Below are positions 35,933-49,624 of a stretch of 64,000 bases of DNA, in pieces. The position numbers were made by a program, and so were the translations under genes. The notes under the pieces were generated by a model that searched no databases, was not told where the DNA came from, and saw only the letters and a list, made by a program, of their open reading frames with translations. The stretch's first letter is position 1, and each line of letters begins with the position of its first letter. Origin of the DNA: Artocarpus heterophyllus (taxonomy: Eukaryota > Streptophyta > Magnoliopsida > Rosales > Moraceae); NCBI GenBank assembly GCA_025403435.1, contig CM046330.1, positions 16,266,239 to 16,330,238 on the forward strand. Direction: 5' to 3'.

Positions 35933-38858
35933 TGAAACACCCCTTAATTCGGACGTCACAGATGACGTTACATACTTACTTTCGTACATGTATAAACATT
36001 AAACTTATAAATAATATCAAACTTTATCGTTACTATTGATTTTAAAAGTACTTAGACTTACATTACCAGGATCCATTCATACGTTTTCTTTTTTTTAAAA
36101 AAAAAAAAAAAACTTAACGTTGTTTCGAAAGGCATTGTTTAAATCATTCCTTGTCATAATTTATTCATTTATACTTTAAATTTATCATGAACTTATATTA
36201 ATAAAATAGATATACCAAGTTGTAAAATCAGGACTTAACAAAACATCACAACATATCATAATAAACATCAAATCATTTAAAACTTACTTACTCCCACAGT
36301 TCGGCAGGCCGAACTTGGGACTTCGGCAGGCCGAACATCATCGGCAGGCCGGAGCTCACTCTGCCGGCAGGCCGGCAGAGGCTTTGCAATACTGATTGAA
36401 AATTTAGCCATGTTCGGCAGGCCGGAAAATTCAATCGGCAGGCCGGCCACAGAGTTCGGTAGGCCGTCCGAGACCAAATTCCTTTAGAAAACTTTAACTT
36501 AAAACATAACAACTTTACGTAAAATATAGCAGAAGTTCATAATTCATTGAAAAATGATAAAATAACTTATAAAACCATAATATAAGTATTCTTAAAACTT
36601 AACATAAAATATATGTTCAAAAAAATATAACTTGATGAAATCATGAAATCGTTTTCTTGGCGTGCTTCCGGTTACAATTCATCGTTCATGTTGCTCACAC
36701 GCCTTCCCATGTCCTCCACCTATTCCATGATTCTTTTACCTTTATCTGCAACATGACATAAAACATTATTAAGCTAATGCTTAGTAAGTACATATATTCT
36801 CACGATTTAAAACTTTTCATTAACATCATCATCATCTTCATTTTCATCATATCATAAAAGTGCCTTAAGCACAATTTCATAGAACATATCTTTCATAACG
36901 TTGACCATTTTAAAACTTATTCCATTTTATCTTAAGGGCTGAGGAGAAGGGTAGCTAATGCCAAACCAAACATGACATCATAACATAACATTTAATAACA
37001 TTGGGTGTGCAACACTTATTAGGTGATATATATATACATACTTTTCATCCTTTAAAACAAGCCACAAACATCATGCATAACTTTGAATCATGAAAATCTT
37101 TCATAAGAAATTCTTTAAGGAAGACCAACATAAAATCTTCATGAATATCATTAGGAACATATCGTCAAACCTTGTAAAAAGGTGTCATGTTGCAGGTGAG
37201 AATGTACTTACCTTATCGATAGCTTACTTAACCTCAAAAAAAATTGCACTTGGTGATGACGCCGTGGTCTCGATGTGCTTGCTTCCTTGAGTGTTCATGT
37301 CATTTATCCGTTTAAAGATGCCATAAAAAAATCAATACTTATCATGAAATATCCATACACTCATCTCATATTATAAACATAACTCATAACCATAAAAAAT
37401 CTTTATCACCTAAACATGTTATTATGATTTTTCTTAAATCATAAAAATTACCTTAAGCATATAAAACAAACCATACATTTTAAATATAATTATCTTTTAA
37501 ATAAAAAATTTTTGAACAATTAATATATTTATATTTTAATTTAAAACTCCATACAAGCATCATATTATCATGTATGAAATTATTTTATCATCATAAAATC
37601 TTTTAAACATACATAACATTTCATAACATATAAATAAAACACATTCATCTATCATACTCATACATATGCATATTATAACAATTTTTTTCATGAAAACATC
37701 ATTTTTACCCCTTGAATAATCATTACATTTTTTATACTTTCAATATTATACAGTAACATATTACTGTGAGGGTAGAAGATAGAAATATCATATTTTCATA
37801 AAACATTCATATGACATGAAATTAGAAAGCACCACATAACATATATGCATAACATCACATTTAAAATTTCGAGACAAAACACAATACCTATAGAAAGATA
37901 TTGAAGATGAAACGAGGAGAAGAATTTCTTTTCAAAAATACCAGAGAAAGCTAAATTCATACCTTGAAGTTTCTTCTCAAAATCCTTGAATTAACAAACA
38001 AAATAAGATTTTTCTTTCAATGTACATAGAAAATTTTCGTGAGAGAGAGAAATTTCGTGAAAAGGGAAGAGGAAGAGAAATGAAAGTACGTCTCAGAAAT
38101 TTTTGAGAGAGAGAAAGCGTGAGAGGAGAGAAAATAATAAAAAAAAGAAACGTTAAAATTTTTAACGTAATAAACACCATTATGGGAATTCAATTCCCTT
38201 CATTAAGTCAGAAAATTCTGACTGTTAAGGGCTGTTGGCGTGGAAGGAAAGAAGAGAAAGAAAAGGAAAGTCAAATCACTTCATCAATCCTACCATAATT
38301 TTCCCTCTTAAAATAGGAAACCTCTTAAAATAATACAAATTAATACAAGTCAAATCCTTTAATTTCCTTAACCGATAAAAACATTCCATTATTATGCCAA
38401 TTAATCACATTAATTCTCCAATTAACGTAATTAACTCAGCCATAATTTTGGAGAGATTTCTGCTGACTACTCGTCATTCATGTTCGGCCTGCCGATTTTT
38501 CCCCTTCGGCCTGCCGGTTCCAGCAAATTCGGCCTGCCGGTGAGGTTCTTCGGCCTGCCGTTCTCGACAAGGAGTTCGGCCTGCCGAGCTTAAAAGTTCG
38601 GCCTGCTGATCTGTCATTAAATGCCATAACATAAAACATTCATACATCATTGCATCATAAATAAACATATGCTTAAAATTTCACATGAACACTAGAGCAC
38701 AACGATCCCATGTGGCTGTCACCTGTCACAAAACTTGTCATAAAAAGTTAGTAACATGCATATCACATATCAAATCATATAACGTTATTGTTAATAACAT
38801 TCCTTATTAACGTTACTAACTTAACGTGGTTCGTTACATGAAATAGGCGGGCATTACA
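35933..38858 (-). repeat. 3' LTR of Tekay element B
   Basis: 2926 bp. Dyad clusters lie at 36299-36460 and 38481-38612. Relative to its partner it lacks about 46 bases at about 36938, which removes one arm of an otherwise conserved AAGTGTTGCAC/GTGCAACACTT inverted repeat. Confidence 0.9.
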
Positions 38859-38870
38859 ATTCTCCCCACC
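38859..38870 (-). other. Polypurine tract of Tekay element B
   Basis: On the minus strand GGTGGGGAGAAT abuts the 3' LTR, at the same position as in element A. Confidence 0.7.
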
Positions 38871-38894
38871 TTATAAAAGTTTCGTCCTCGAAAC

Positions 38895-41800
38895 TTAGAA
38901 CAAATGCGGATACTTAATTTTCATGTCATCTTCATGTTCCCATGTAGCTTCTTCAACTTGCTGATTTCGCCATAACACCTTGACCAATGGAATTTCTTTA
39001 TTCCTCAAAGTCTTGGTTTTTCGATCGAGTATCTTCGTTGGCTTTTCTTCATAACTTAAATCTTCTCGTATCTTGATCACTTGTGGCTCAATCACATGTG
39101 GAGGGTCCGGTACATACTTCTTGAGCATGGAGACATGAAATACATCGTGCATTGCGTACATTTCAGATGGCAACTTCAGCTAATAAGCTACTTTGCCTAT
39201 TCGTTTAACAACTTCATAAGGACCGATGAATCTTGGGCTTAACTTGCTTTTCTTCCCAAACCTCATAACCCCTTTCATTGGTGCAACTTTCAAAAACACA
39301 TATTCGCCTACGGCGAACTCTAAAGGTCTTCTTCTTTTGTCAGCATAACTCTTTTGACGGCTTTGAGTGGTCTCTATCCTTCTTCTTATCAACTTTATCA
39401 TCTCAGATGTTTCATTCACAAAATCGGTTCTTTCAGCATCAACACTTTCCATCAACTTCTTTTCACCAGCTTCGTGCCAACATATAGGCGACCTGCATTT
39501 TCGTCCATACAGCGCTTCATAAGGTGCCATTCCAATTGTCGCCTGAAAGCTGTTGTTGTAAGTAAACTCTGCTAATGGCAACATTTTACACCAGCTGGTC
39601 TTATAATCGAGAGAACAAGCCCGTAGCATATCTTCTAGAATCAAGTTCGTCCTCTCTGTTTGGCCGTCAGTCTGAGGATGAAAAGCCGTACTGAAATGAA
39701 GCCTGGTTCCCATTGCAGTCTGGACACTTTTCCAAAACTTAGATGTGAACCTGCCATCACGATCTGAGATAATTGACTTAGGAATCCCATGTAGTCGTAC
39801 AATCTCCTTAACATAGAGTTTCGCTAACCGCTCCATCGAGTAAGTGATCTTGATAGGAATGAAATGCGCCGTCTTCGTCAGCCGATCCACAACTACCCAA
39901 ATTGCGTCATACCCATTCGTAGTTTTAGGTAAGCCGGTAATAAAATCCATTGCTATTTCTTCCTATTTCCATTCCGGTATTTGGATAGACTGCAGTTCAC
40001 CATCAGGTTTCTGATGTTCAGCCTTTACTTGCTGACATGTCATACATTTCTTCACATACTTTGCAACATAACGTTTCATTCCAAACCACCAGAAGTTACC
40101 CTTTAGATCATTATACATCTTTGTTACACCTGGATGAATAAAGTAAGGAGTGTCATGAATTTCTGCCAAGATCCTTTCCCTTAAATCATCAACATCGGGA
40201 ACACATAGACGGTCCTTAAGGCACAGAGTTCCTTCATCTGCAATACGAAACTCTTGACATTTTCCTTCTTTCATTTCTTGCTTGATTCTTACAAGGCTTA
40301 CGTCGTCATCTTGCCTACTCCGAATTTCATCATACATCGTCGGAGCAAGAGATAGTGCTGATAGCTGGCCTGCTATAAGTTCTAAACCGAAGTCTAGAAT
40401 TTCCTTCCTTAAAGGTGGAGATATTGCTTGCATCGACATCAACGTGGCAACTGACTTCCTACTTAAAGCATCAGCTACTCGGATAGCTTTACCAAGATGA
40501 TAAAGGATTTCACAATCATAATCCTTCACCAGCTCTAGCCATCTTTGTTGCCTCATGTTCAGGTCTCTTTGCGTGAAGAAGTACTTCAGAATTTGATGAT
40601 CAGTGAAGATCTTGCATTGGACCCCATACAAATAGTGTCTCCATATCTTCAACGCAAAGACAACTGCCGCTAACTCGAGGTCATGAGTAGGATAGTTCTT
40701 TTTGTAGTCTTTTAGTTGTCTTGAAGCATAAGCAATCACATTTTCATTCTACATCAATACAGTTCCAAGGCCCATCTTGGATGCATCACTGTAGATTACG
40801 AACCCATCATTACCCTCAGGAATTGCCAATACAGGAGCCGTCGTTAATCTTTTCTTCAGTTCCTGAAAACTCTTTTCGCATGCATCCGTCCATTCATACT
40901 TCTTTCCTTTGTGTGTCAAGTTTGTGAGTGGAGCTGCTATCTTAGAGAAATCTTCTACGAACCTCCTATAGTAAACTGCTAGACCCAAGAAGCTCCTTAT
41001 TTCACTTGCATTCATCGGTTGCTTTCAGTTGAGTACAGCTTTTACTTTAGCAGGGTCCACCATAATCCCATCCTTTGAAATAACATAGCCCAGAAATGAC
41101 ACTTTATCAAGCCAAAACTCGCATTTAGAGAACTTAGCATATAGCTGGTGTCTTCTTAAAGTCTCCAGCACAATCCTTAAATGTTCCTCATGTTCCTCTT
41201 GATTCTTAGAGTAGACAAGAATATCATCGATAAATACAACAACAAATTTATCAAGAAAATCCTTGAATACCCTGTTCATCAAATCCATAAAGGCAGCAGG
41301 TGCATTCGTCAGACCGAAAGGCATAACCACAAATTCATGGTGACCATACCTCAACCTGAAAGCTGTCTTGGGGATATCTCCTTCTTTAATCTTCAACTGG
41401 TGATACCCTGATCGTAGATCAATCTTAGAGAACACCGATGCACCCTTGAGCTGATCAAACAAATCATCAATTCGAGGCAACGGATACTTGTTCTTGATTG
41501 TCACCTTGTTCAGTTCTCTGTAGTCGATGCAGAGTCTCATAGTGCCATCTTTCTTTTTCACAAACAAGACTGGAGCACCCCATGGTGAGTGACTTGGCCT
41601 GATAAATCCTTTGTCAAGTAGCTCCTTTAATTGCGTGTGAAGCTCCTTTAATTCTGTCGAGGCCATTCTGTAAGGTGCTTTAGAGATTGGTTCAGTGCCT
41701 AGAGCGAGTTCAATCTCGAATTCAACTTCTCTTTCTGGCGGTAGACTCGTTAGGTCATCAGGAAACACATCTTCATATTCACGAACAACATGCACATCTT

Positions 41801-43486
41801 CAATTCTTGTCTTTCCTTCTTGGCTTTTGTCTACAACGTTCGCCAGATAGCCCGTGCAGCCACTTGCCAAAAGCTTCCTTGCTTTCATTGCCGATAGAAA
41901 CATGTGGGGTTTCTTTCTGGTCTCACCAACATAAACGAATTTCTGATCACCTTCAGGATGGAAGATCACCTTTCGTTTCCGGCATTCGATCGAGGCATTA
42001 TACTTACTTAGGAAATCCATTCCAAGAATCATGTTATAGACATGCATGTCGATCACAATGAGGTCGACGAAAAGTTTCCTATCCGAAATCCATAGGGGTA
42101 CTGTACGCAAACAATGCGTGGATAATATCACTTCCCCGGAGGGTAGTGTCGTAGTGAATCCCTGTCTCATAGGCTCTAAACGAACCCCTAACTTCTTAGC
42201 ATGTGACATAGATACAAAAGAATGTGTGGCACCCGTATCGAAAAGAACATAAATATCATTACATAAGCTGGTTATCTGACCTGTGACCACATTCGGGCGT
42301 TGGTCGGTGGGGCTTCAAGTCTCCCTTGACTAATTAGTGGCCTTTCAAGGGAGGCTTGCATCTGATGCAGCTGGGCTTGAGGAGGAGGTCTCTGCGGGGC
42401 ATTAGCATACATCAGTTTAGGGCAGTTGTTAACGAAATGGTCTTCACGCCCACATATGAAACATTGGTTGGTCCCCAATCGGCATTCCCTTGGATGTTTC
42501 TTTCCACATTTGGCACATGGTTGGAATCGCCTGTCATTGTTGTTGCGCTGACCATCATTATGCCTTTTGTTATCTTGGCCCTGCTGTTGTTGAGGATTAC
42601 CCTTCCTCTTATTGTTCCTCCAGTTCTGGTTGTTGTTGTTGCTGTTGTTGTTGTTGTTCCTGTGGGGAGGGCGGTTCTGGTTGTTAGCATTGTTGGCTTG
42701 CTGGTTGGGCTGAGGCTGGTTCCTTCTTAATTTTGACAGATGGAACTCAGCACGTTGGGCTCTCATCACAACCTGTTCTTGGGTCCTTGGCGGACTTGCC
42801 CCATCAACAATTGCAGCAATGTCAGGTCTAAGGGCCCTGATCAACCTTCTGACCCTTTCATCTTCGTTCATAACCATTCCTGGGCATAGGCGAGCAAGCT
42901 GGTCGAATTTTGTCACCACATCAGTGACTGTCATATCCCCTTGGCGCAAGCTTTTGAATTCCTCATAATGCTTCCTTGTAACATTCATATGGAAGAACTT
43001 TGTGTTGAACTCTTGAACAAAATCAGCCCATGACATTTCTTCAACATTTCTACTCTGTTCGATGCCATCCCACCAAATTCTGGCCTCCATAGTAAGGCAG
43101 TACGAGGCACAGAGGACCTTTTCATTGTCCGTGAAATCCATGAGTCGTAAGGTGGCCTCAATTGTCTTTAACCATCCTTGTGCGATCAACGGGTCCTTTG
43201 AACCCTCAAAGTCAGCTGGCTTGACTCTCTTCCATCTGACCAGAAGAGGTTCCTGATAGGTTGCTCTTGGTTCAGCAGCAGGAGCTGGGACTTCATTTAC
43301 TTGGACTTGTGGCTGCAGAGGAGGAGGAGGCACATCATTGCCTCGTGGTTCACCATTTTGGCCATTGGCCCTTAATGCAGCAATTTCCCTTTGTTGATCC
43401 TCCAACTGCCTTTGCAGTTCAGCGATCATCGTCATAAGTTTCTCGTTAGTCTGGGTGCGGGTCTGCATTCTTCTGTAGCCATCCAT
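38895..43486 (-). pseudogene. Gag-Pol of Tekay element B, disrupted
   Basis: It is homologous throughout to the intact element A polyprotein: Gag with a CCHC knuckle, protease LFDTGATHS, reverse transcriptase FIDD, RNase H, integrase and chromodomain. Lesions relative to A: a 43-bp deletion near 42285, between the knuckle and the protease, which shifts the frame; and stops near 41020 (Trp codon), 40746 (Gln codon), 39958 (Trp codon) and 39182 (Gln codon). All four stops are C-to-T or G-to-A transitions. It cannot make a full protein, but could be mobilised in trans if its ends still work. Confidence 0.93.
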
Positions 43487-43683
43487 TGTAATTTCCTAAA
43501 ATAATTAGGACTTAGAAATAATCTGCCATTTATGAGACAGGTTTTCACTACTAAGTCGTTAATCATTAGACATTCAAACCTTAATCTTATCATCATACTT
43601 GCATCAGTACATCTAACTTAATAACACACTTACTTGGAGGACTTGAATTGACGTGTGGCGATATGAATTATAATCAGAAGATC

Positions 43684-43695
43684 GCTCTGATACCA
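43684..43695 (-). other. Primer-binding site (initiator tRNA-Met), element B
   Basis: On the minus strand TGGTATCAGAGC lies five bases inside the 5' LTR, identical to element A. Confidence 0.9.
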
Positions 43696-43700
43696 AAGCC

Positions 43701-46693
43701 TATAACGCCCCTTAATTCGGACGTCACAGATGATGTTACATACTTACTTTCGTACATGTATAAACATTAAACTTATAAATAATATCAAACTTTATCGTTA
43801 CTATTGATTTTAAAAGTACTTAGACTTATATTACCAGGATCCATTCATATGTTTTTTTTTTTAAAAAAAAAACTTAACATTGTTTCGAAAGGCATTGTTT
43901 AAATCATTCCTTGTCATAATTTATTCATTTATACTTTAAATTTATCATGAACTTATATTAATAAAATAGATATACCAAGTTGTAAAATCAGGACTTAACA
44001 AAACATCACAACATATCATAATAAACATCAAATCATTTAAAACTTACTTACTCCCACAGTTCGGCAGGCCGAACTTCATCGGCAGGCCAGAGCTTACTCT
44101 GCCGGCAGGCCGGCAGAGGCTTCGCAATACTGATTGAAAATTTAGCCATGTTCGGCAGGCTGAAAAATTCAATCGGCAGGCCGAACTTCTGGTCTTCGAC
44201 AGGCCGACCACAGAGTTCGGTAGACCGTCCGAGACCAAATTCCTTTAGAAACTTTAACTTAAAACATAACAACTTTACGTAAAATATAACGGAAGTTCAT
44301 AATTCATTGAAAAACGATAAAATAACTTATAAAACCATAATATAAGTATTCTTAAAACTTAACATAAAATATATGTTCAAAAATATAACTTGATGAAATC
44401 ATGAAATTGTTTTCTTGGCGTGCTTCTGGTTACAATTCATCGTTCATGTTGCTCACACGCCTTCCCATGTCCTCCACCTATTCCATGATTCTCTTACCTT
44501 TATCTGCAACATGACATAAAACATTATTAAGCTAATGCTTAGTAAGTACATATATTCTCATAATTTAAAACATTTCATTAACATCATCATCACCTTCATT
44601 TTCATCATATGATAAAAGTGCCTTAAACACAATTTCATAGAACATATCTTTCATAACGTTGACCATTTTAAAACTTATTCCATTTTATCTTAAGGGCCCA
44701 AGTGTTGCACCATAAACATCATCATAGGTGCGCCGTCATGAGAGGAGAAGGGTAGCTAATCCCAAACCAAACATGACATCATAACATAACATTTAATAAC
44801 ATTGGGTGTGCAACACTTATTAGGTGATACATATATACATACTTTTCATCCTTTCAAACATCATGCATAACTTTGAATCATGAAAATCTTTCATAAGAAA
44901 TTCTTTAAGGAAGACCAACATAAAATCTTCATGAATATCATTAGGAACATATCGTCAAACCTTGTAAAAAGGTGTCATGTTGCAGGTGAGAATGTACTTA
45001 CCTTATCGATAGCTTACTTAACCTAAAAAAAAATTGCACTTGGTGACGATGCCGTGGTCTCGATGTGCTTGCTTCCTTGAGTGTTCATGCCATTTATCCG
45101 TTTAAAGATGCAATAAAAAAATCAATACTTATCATGAAATATCCATACACTCATCTCATATTATAAACATAACTCATAACCATAAAAAATCATTATCACC
45201 TAAACATGTTATTATGATTTTTCTTAAATCATAAAAATTACCTTAAGCATATAAAACAAAACATACATTTTAAATATAATTATCTTTTAAATAAAACATT
45301 TTCGAACAATTAATATATTTATATTTTAATTTAAAACTCCATACAAGCATCATATTATCATGTATGAAATTATTTTATCATCATAAAATCTTTTAAACAT
45401 ACATAACATTTCATAACATATAAATAAAACACATTCATCTATCATACTCATACATATGCATATTATAACAATTTTTCATGAAAACATCATTTTTACCCCT
45501 TGAATAATCATTACATTTTTCATACTTTCAATATTATACAGTAACATATTACTGTGAGGGTAGAAGATAGAAATATCATATTTTCATAAAACATTCATAT
45601 GACATGAAATTAGAAAGCACCACATAACATATATGCATAACATCACATTTAAAATTTCGAGACAAAACACAATACCTATAGAAAGATATTGTAGATGAAA
45701 CGAGGAGAAGAATTTCTTTTCAAAAATACCAGAGAAAGCTAAATTCATACCTTGAAGTTTCTTCTCAAAATCCTTGAATTAACCAACGAAATAAGATTTT
45801 TCTTTCAATGTACACAGAAAATTTTCGTGAGAGAGAGAGAAATTTCGTGAAAAGGGAAAAGGAAGAGAAATGAAAGTACGTCTCAGAAATTTTTGAGAGA
45901 GAGAAAGCGTGAGAGGAGAGAAAATAATAAAAAAAAGAAACGTTAAAATTTTTAACGTAATAAACACCATTATGGGAATTCAATTCCCTTCATTAAGTCA
46001 GAAAATTCTGACTGTTAAGGGGCTGTTGGCGTGGAAGGAAAGAAGAGAAAGAAAAGGAAAGGTAAATCACTTCATCAATCCTACCATAATTTTCCCTCTT
46101 AAAATAGGAAACCTCTTAAAATAATACAAATTAATACAAGTCAAATCCTTTAATTTCCTTAACCGATAAAAAAATTCCATTATTATGCCAATTAATCACA
46201 TCAATTCTCCAATTAACGTAATTAACTCAGCCATAATTTTGGAGTAACTCTTCAATTAACGTAATTAACTCAGCCATAATTTTGGAGAGATTTCTGCTGA
46301 CTGCTCGTCAGCCATGTTCGGCCTGCCGGTTTTTCCCCTTCGGCCTACCGGTTCTAGCAAGTTCAGCCTGCCGGTGGGGTTCTTCGGCCTGCCGTTCTCG
46401 GGCAAGAAGTTCGGCCTACCGAGCTTAAAAGTTTGGCCTACCGATCTGTCATTAAATGCCATAACATAAAACATTCATACATCATTGCATCATAAATAAA
46501 CATGTGCTTAAAATTTCACATGAACACTAGAGCACAACGATCCCATGCGGTCGTCACCTGTCACAAAACTTGTCATAAAAAGTTAGTAACATGCACATCA
46601 CATATCATATCATATAACGTTATCATTAATAACATTCCTTATTAACGTTACTAACTTAACGTGGTTCGTTACATGAAATAGACGGGCGTTACA
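43701..46693 (-). repeat. 5' LTR of Tekay element B
   Basis: 2993 bp. It starts TATAACGCC where TG is expected. It has a local 43-bp-offset tandem duplication (AATTAACGTAATTAACTCAG-containing units at 46211 and 46254) that its partner lacks. Dyad clusters lie at 44059-44228 and 46317-46445. Confidence 0.9.
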
Positions 46694-46740
46694 ACTTCCT
46701 TATTTTCTTGCTTAATCTAGCAATCTGATAAAATGAGGGC

Positions 46741-46761
46741 ACCTCCTTGGCAATAGCGCCA
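46741..46761 (-). other. Primer-binding site (tRNA-Asp type) of the Tat/Athila element
   Basis: On the minus strand TGGCGCTATTGCCAAGGAGG resembles the TGGCGCCGTTGCCGGGGA site, complementary to tRNA-Asp, used by Athila/Tat elements. It lies about nine bases from the LTR end at 46771. It fixes the minus orientation of this element and shows that 46771 onward is the 5' LTR. Confidence 0.7.
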
Positions 46762-47724
46762 AATTTTTATTGTATCGCCCAAAATAATTTTCTTAAAAGT
46801 AGACATTGGTAGAATAGAAAGGTTGTCGTATTCATAGGAAGATAAGTTTTTAAAAAATTGAAAATTTAATGGTTGAAAAGACAAAGGTGATTTTAACGGG
46901 ATTTTAAAGAAAAATATATTTAATAATTTTAAATAAGATTTTAAAACATAAAATTAAAATGGTAAAGTTTTGAGAATCCTTTATTTGTTTCGCAACTAGT
47001 ATGGACTTTAACTCTAAATAAATAATTATCTAAAGCATTTGATTTATTCTATCTTTTCTCGTTAATTGCAAGCACATTTACTATTTCCATAAGTTTGCCT
47101 AAAGCGACAATATAGCAGGCTATAAATGCAGTAAGAGTTTTCCTATAAAAGTAGCAAAATAATCATCTCTCACTAATGATTTGGTGTACTATTTATGAAA
47201 ATTATAACCGTTGTCGCTACAATTATAATTAATATAATCTAGAGATAGAAAAGATAATACAAATCAAAGTGATTATATTTAAATGGAATAAAGTTTTGCA
47301 TTAATTTCGGTAAAACCTTGTCTTATTAAATAGTTTAAGAATATAATATGCCATCCTCTGTCAACAATATATCAAGAGTTATCAAGCATTTACTGTGCCA
47401 GTTCATATCTATAATGTAGCATAAACTCAATTTAATAAACAACATGATTTTAATATTATTAATGTTAATTATGCAATACTATTAAATGACATAAAGAAAA
47501 CATGACTGAATTTATGCAAGAATTGGGCGGCATAATAATATTAACAATAATTATTAAAAATATAGAAATATAATTTATTCTATATATAGAAGTGTTACAA
47601 AATGATATAGAGTTAAAATCCATACTAGAGTACTATGAATACAAGATCATCTCTCTGCTTTACCAGACTTTCTACACTAATTTAGGTATTGTTTAAACAT
47701 TAAAAGTGGGGTTGAAGGATTACT

Positions 47725-49624
47725 AGATGACGATTTTTTGTGCTCGCGCAATTGGACGCAGTCGTCTTAAATAGTAAAGTGCACAAAAGTGCAGATATCG
47801 ATCTCACGAGGATTGTGTAATTTTTTAATTAATTATCAAAATTAATCCTAATTCTAAAATTAATTAAATTATTGAAATTGGGGGTGGGGGGGGGGGGGGG
47901 GGGGGGGGGGTGGGGGTTTGGATTTTTGCCAAATTAAAATTCAAATTAAATAGAAATTAAAATGAGAATTTAAATAAAATTCTAAAAATGTTGGGAATTA
48001 TGATTTCCCTAAAATTTATCCAATCATGTCTAATTAAACATATTCTTGTGATTGCCACGTACTATGTTAATGGTTGAATTCTTTATCCTATTTAGTGCTC
48101 TCTTTCGAGTTACACCAAAAATATTTAGGCATTAAAATTCACTATATCTCTATATGAATTTATTATGCCTAATTTCATTATGTTCTATGGATATTCTTAT
48201 TATGAGCACATAAATCATGCAAGTATATCTCTATCTTACATGCAATTTATAGAATTCTACAAATGTTCCTAAAGCATAAGTCTCTTTCAGGTCTTATTAT
48301 GATTTATGTTGTCACCTAACTAATAATTAACTAATTAGAAACATTAAGCCTAGTGTCAATTTCTCAACACATAATGACATTCACAAAAATATAATTTAAC
48401 AAAATAAAATGTTCATTTATTTGAAGTTACGTAACAATCCCAATAAAAATAAAATCAAGACGTAATAATATTAACACAAATAAACATCACAAAAATTAAC
48501 ATTCAATTAAATATTAAAATAACACAAATAAAGATGATTTAGAATTAACTCGGTATTTTTAGACCGTCTACTGGGTCCACCACCCCCACATACAACACTC
48601 TCTCACAGTTTTTTGCAAAATGTAATTAAACACGTAAATTATTGCAAAGAAACAAAAACTTAAAAAAAAAAAAAAATTGAATGAGAAACCCACCCTCACG
48701 AGTGGGTTCTCACTGTTCTGCAAAGAACTCTCCACCAACGAAACACCCATTCGGATGCTCAGCATCCTTGTTTATAGGCAAAGGTTTAGGTTTACATTTT
48801 AAATCTGACAAATAAGATATTATAACTTAGGCTTACAAAAAAAGAAAAAGAAAAAGAAAAGAAGAATCATCAAAATAATTGGGACAAAATCTCAATAGCA
48901 GGCGAACATTTTCTTCTTTCTTTCTTTTGTTTCTTTCTTCTATTTCTTTCTTTCGTTTCTTCATTGTAGCTATTTTTCTTTTCTTTTCTTTTCTTTTCTT
49001 TTCTTCTATTGCCGCTACAGCCGGAACACAAGTTTTAGCTTGCAATCCAGTGCGATGCGGCAAGGGATGCACGTTGTTCCGTTGATCTCTGGCCTTCAGA
49101 TTGGATGACGCTGATTGATACAGCGGGTGGAAATTGGGCCGCTTCTGGGAGAAAGAATGACCGTCCAGATCGGTCTTCGAATGCGCAGTGGACAGACATG
49201 ATTGCAGCTGACTGGAGGGGAGGGGCTGTGACTGGCAGACACACAGGCAGCTGACTCGCGAATGACATGGTGCCATGTGGCCTAGACTCTAGCTGGGTGC
49301 TGATGTGGGCAGCCACTGGAAACTTCCAAAAATTATGTTTCGGACCTAATTTTGAAGTTGTCTTACAATTTTATTCCTATTTTCACCCATGAAATGAAAT
49401 ATTTTACAATTAAGCCCAGAAAAATTAATATTTTTATAAAATAAAATCACTAACGATAATTAAAAATTTTTACATACTTATTTAGCACATAAAAACATAA
49501 TTAAATATATTTTAATAAAAACATACTAAGATACTAAAGACACAAAAAGATGCTTAATTAGAGGATTTAACAACAAATAAAATGATTTAGAACCTTGTAA
49601 AACACGCATTGTTACATGTTATCA
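47725..49624 (-). mobile_element. Tat/Athila-type LTR nested in the 5' LTR
   Basis: On the minus strand it starts TGATAACATG at 49624 and ends near TCGTCATCT at about 47725. It resembles the other Tat-type LTRs at both ends (a CCTCGTGAGATCG-like block near 47800 on the minus strand). Its flanks (TTACT and GTACC) are only an imperfect target duplication, so the left boundary is approximate. It contains a 25-base G run and a (TTTTC)n tract at 48970-49005. Open frames on its minus strand at 48833-49316 are not supported as genes. Confidence 0.6.
47880..47917 (+). repeat. G-rich tract with 25 consecutive G
   Basis: G runs of 5, 25 and 5 bases are separated by single T bases, with the long run at 47886-47910. 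It could form a G-quadruplex on the plus strand. The exact length may be affected by sequencing. Confidence 0.9.

Larger units (their letters stand above)
35933..46693 (-). mobile_element. Tekay/Del-clade Ty3 retrotransposon, element B (defective)
   Basis: 10.8 kb, flanked by the perfect duplication ACTTC (35928-35932 and 46694-46698). It has the same layout as element A and is closely related to it, but is older. Its LTRs differ by base changes and indels, the terminal TG is mutated at both left ends (TGAAAC, TATAAC), and Gag-Pol is broken. It is inserted in the 5' internal region of the minus-strand Tat/Athila element. Confidence 0.93.

Noticed and set aside
48833..49316. Minus-strand open frames of 93 and 147 aa
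   Set aside because: They overlap in different frames within a Tat-type LTR and contain a (TTTTC)n tract. No recognised motif.
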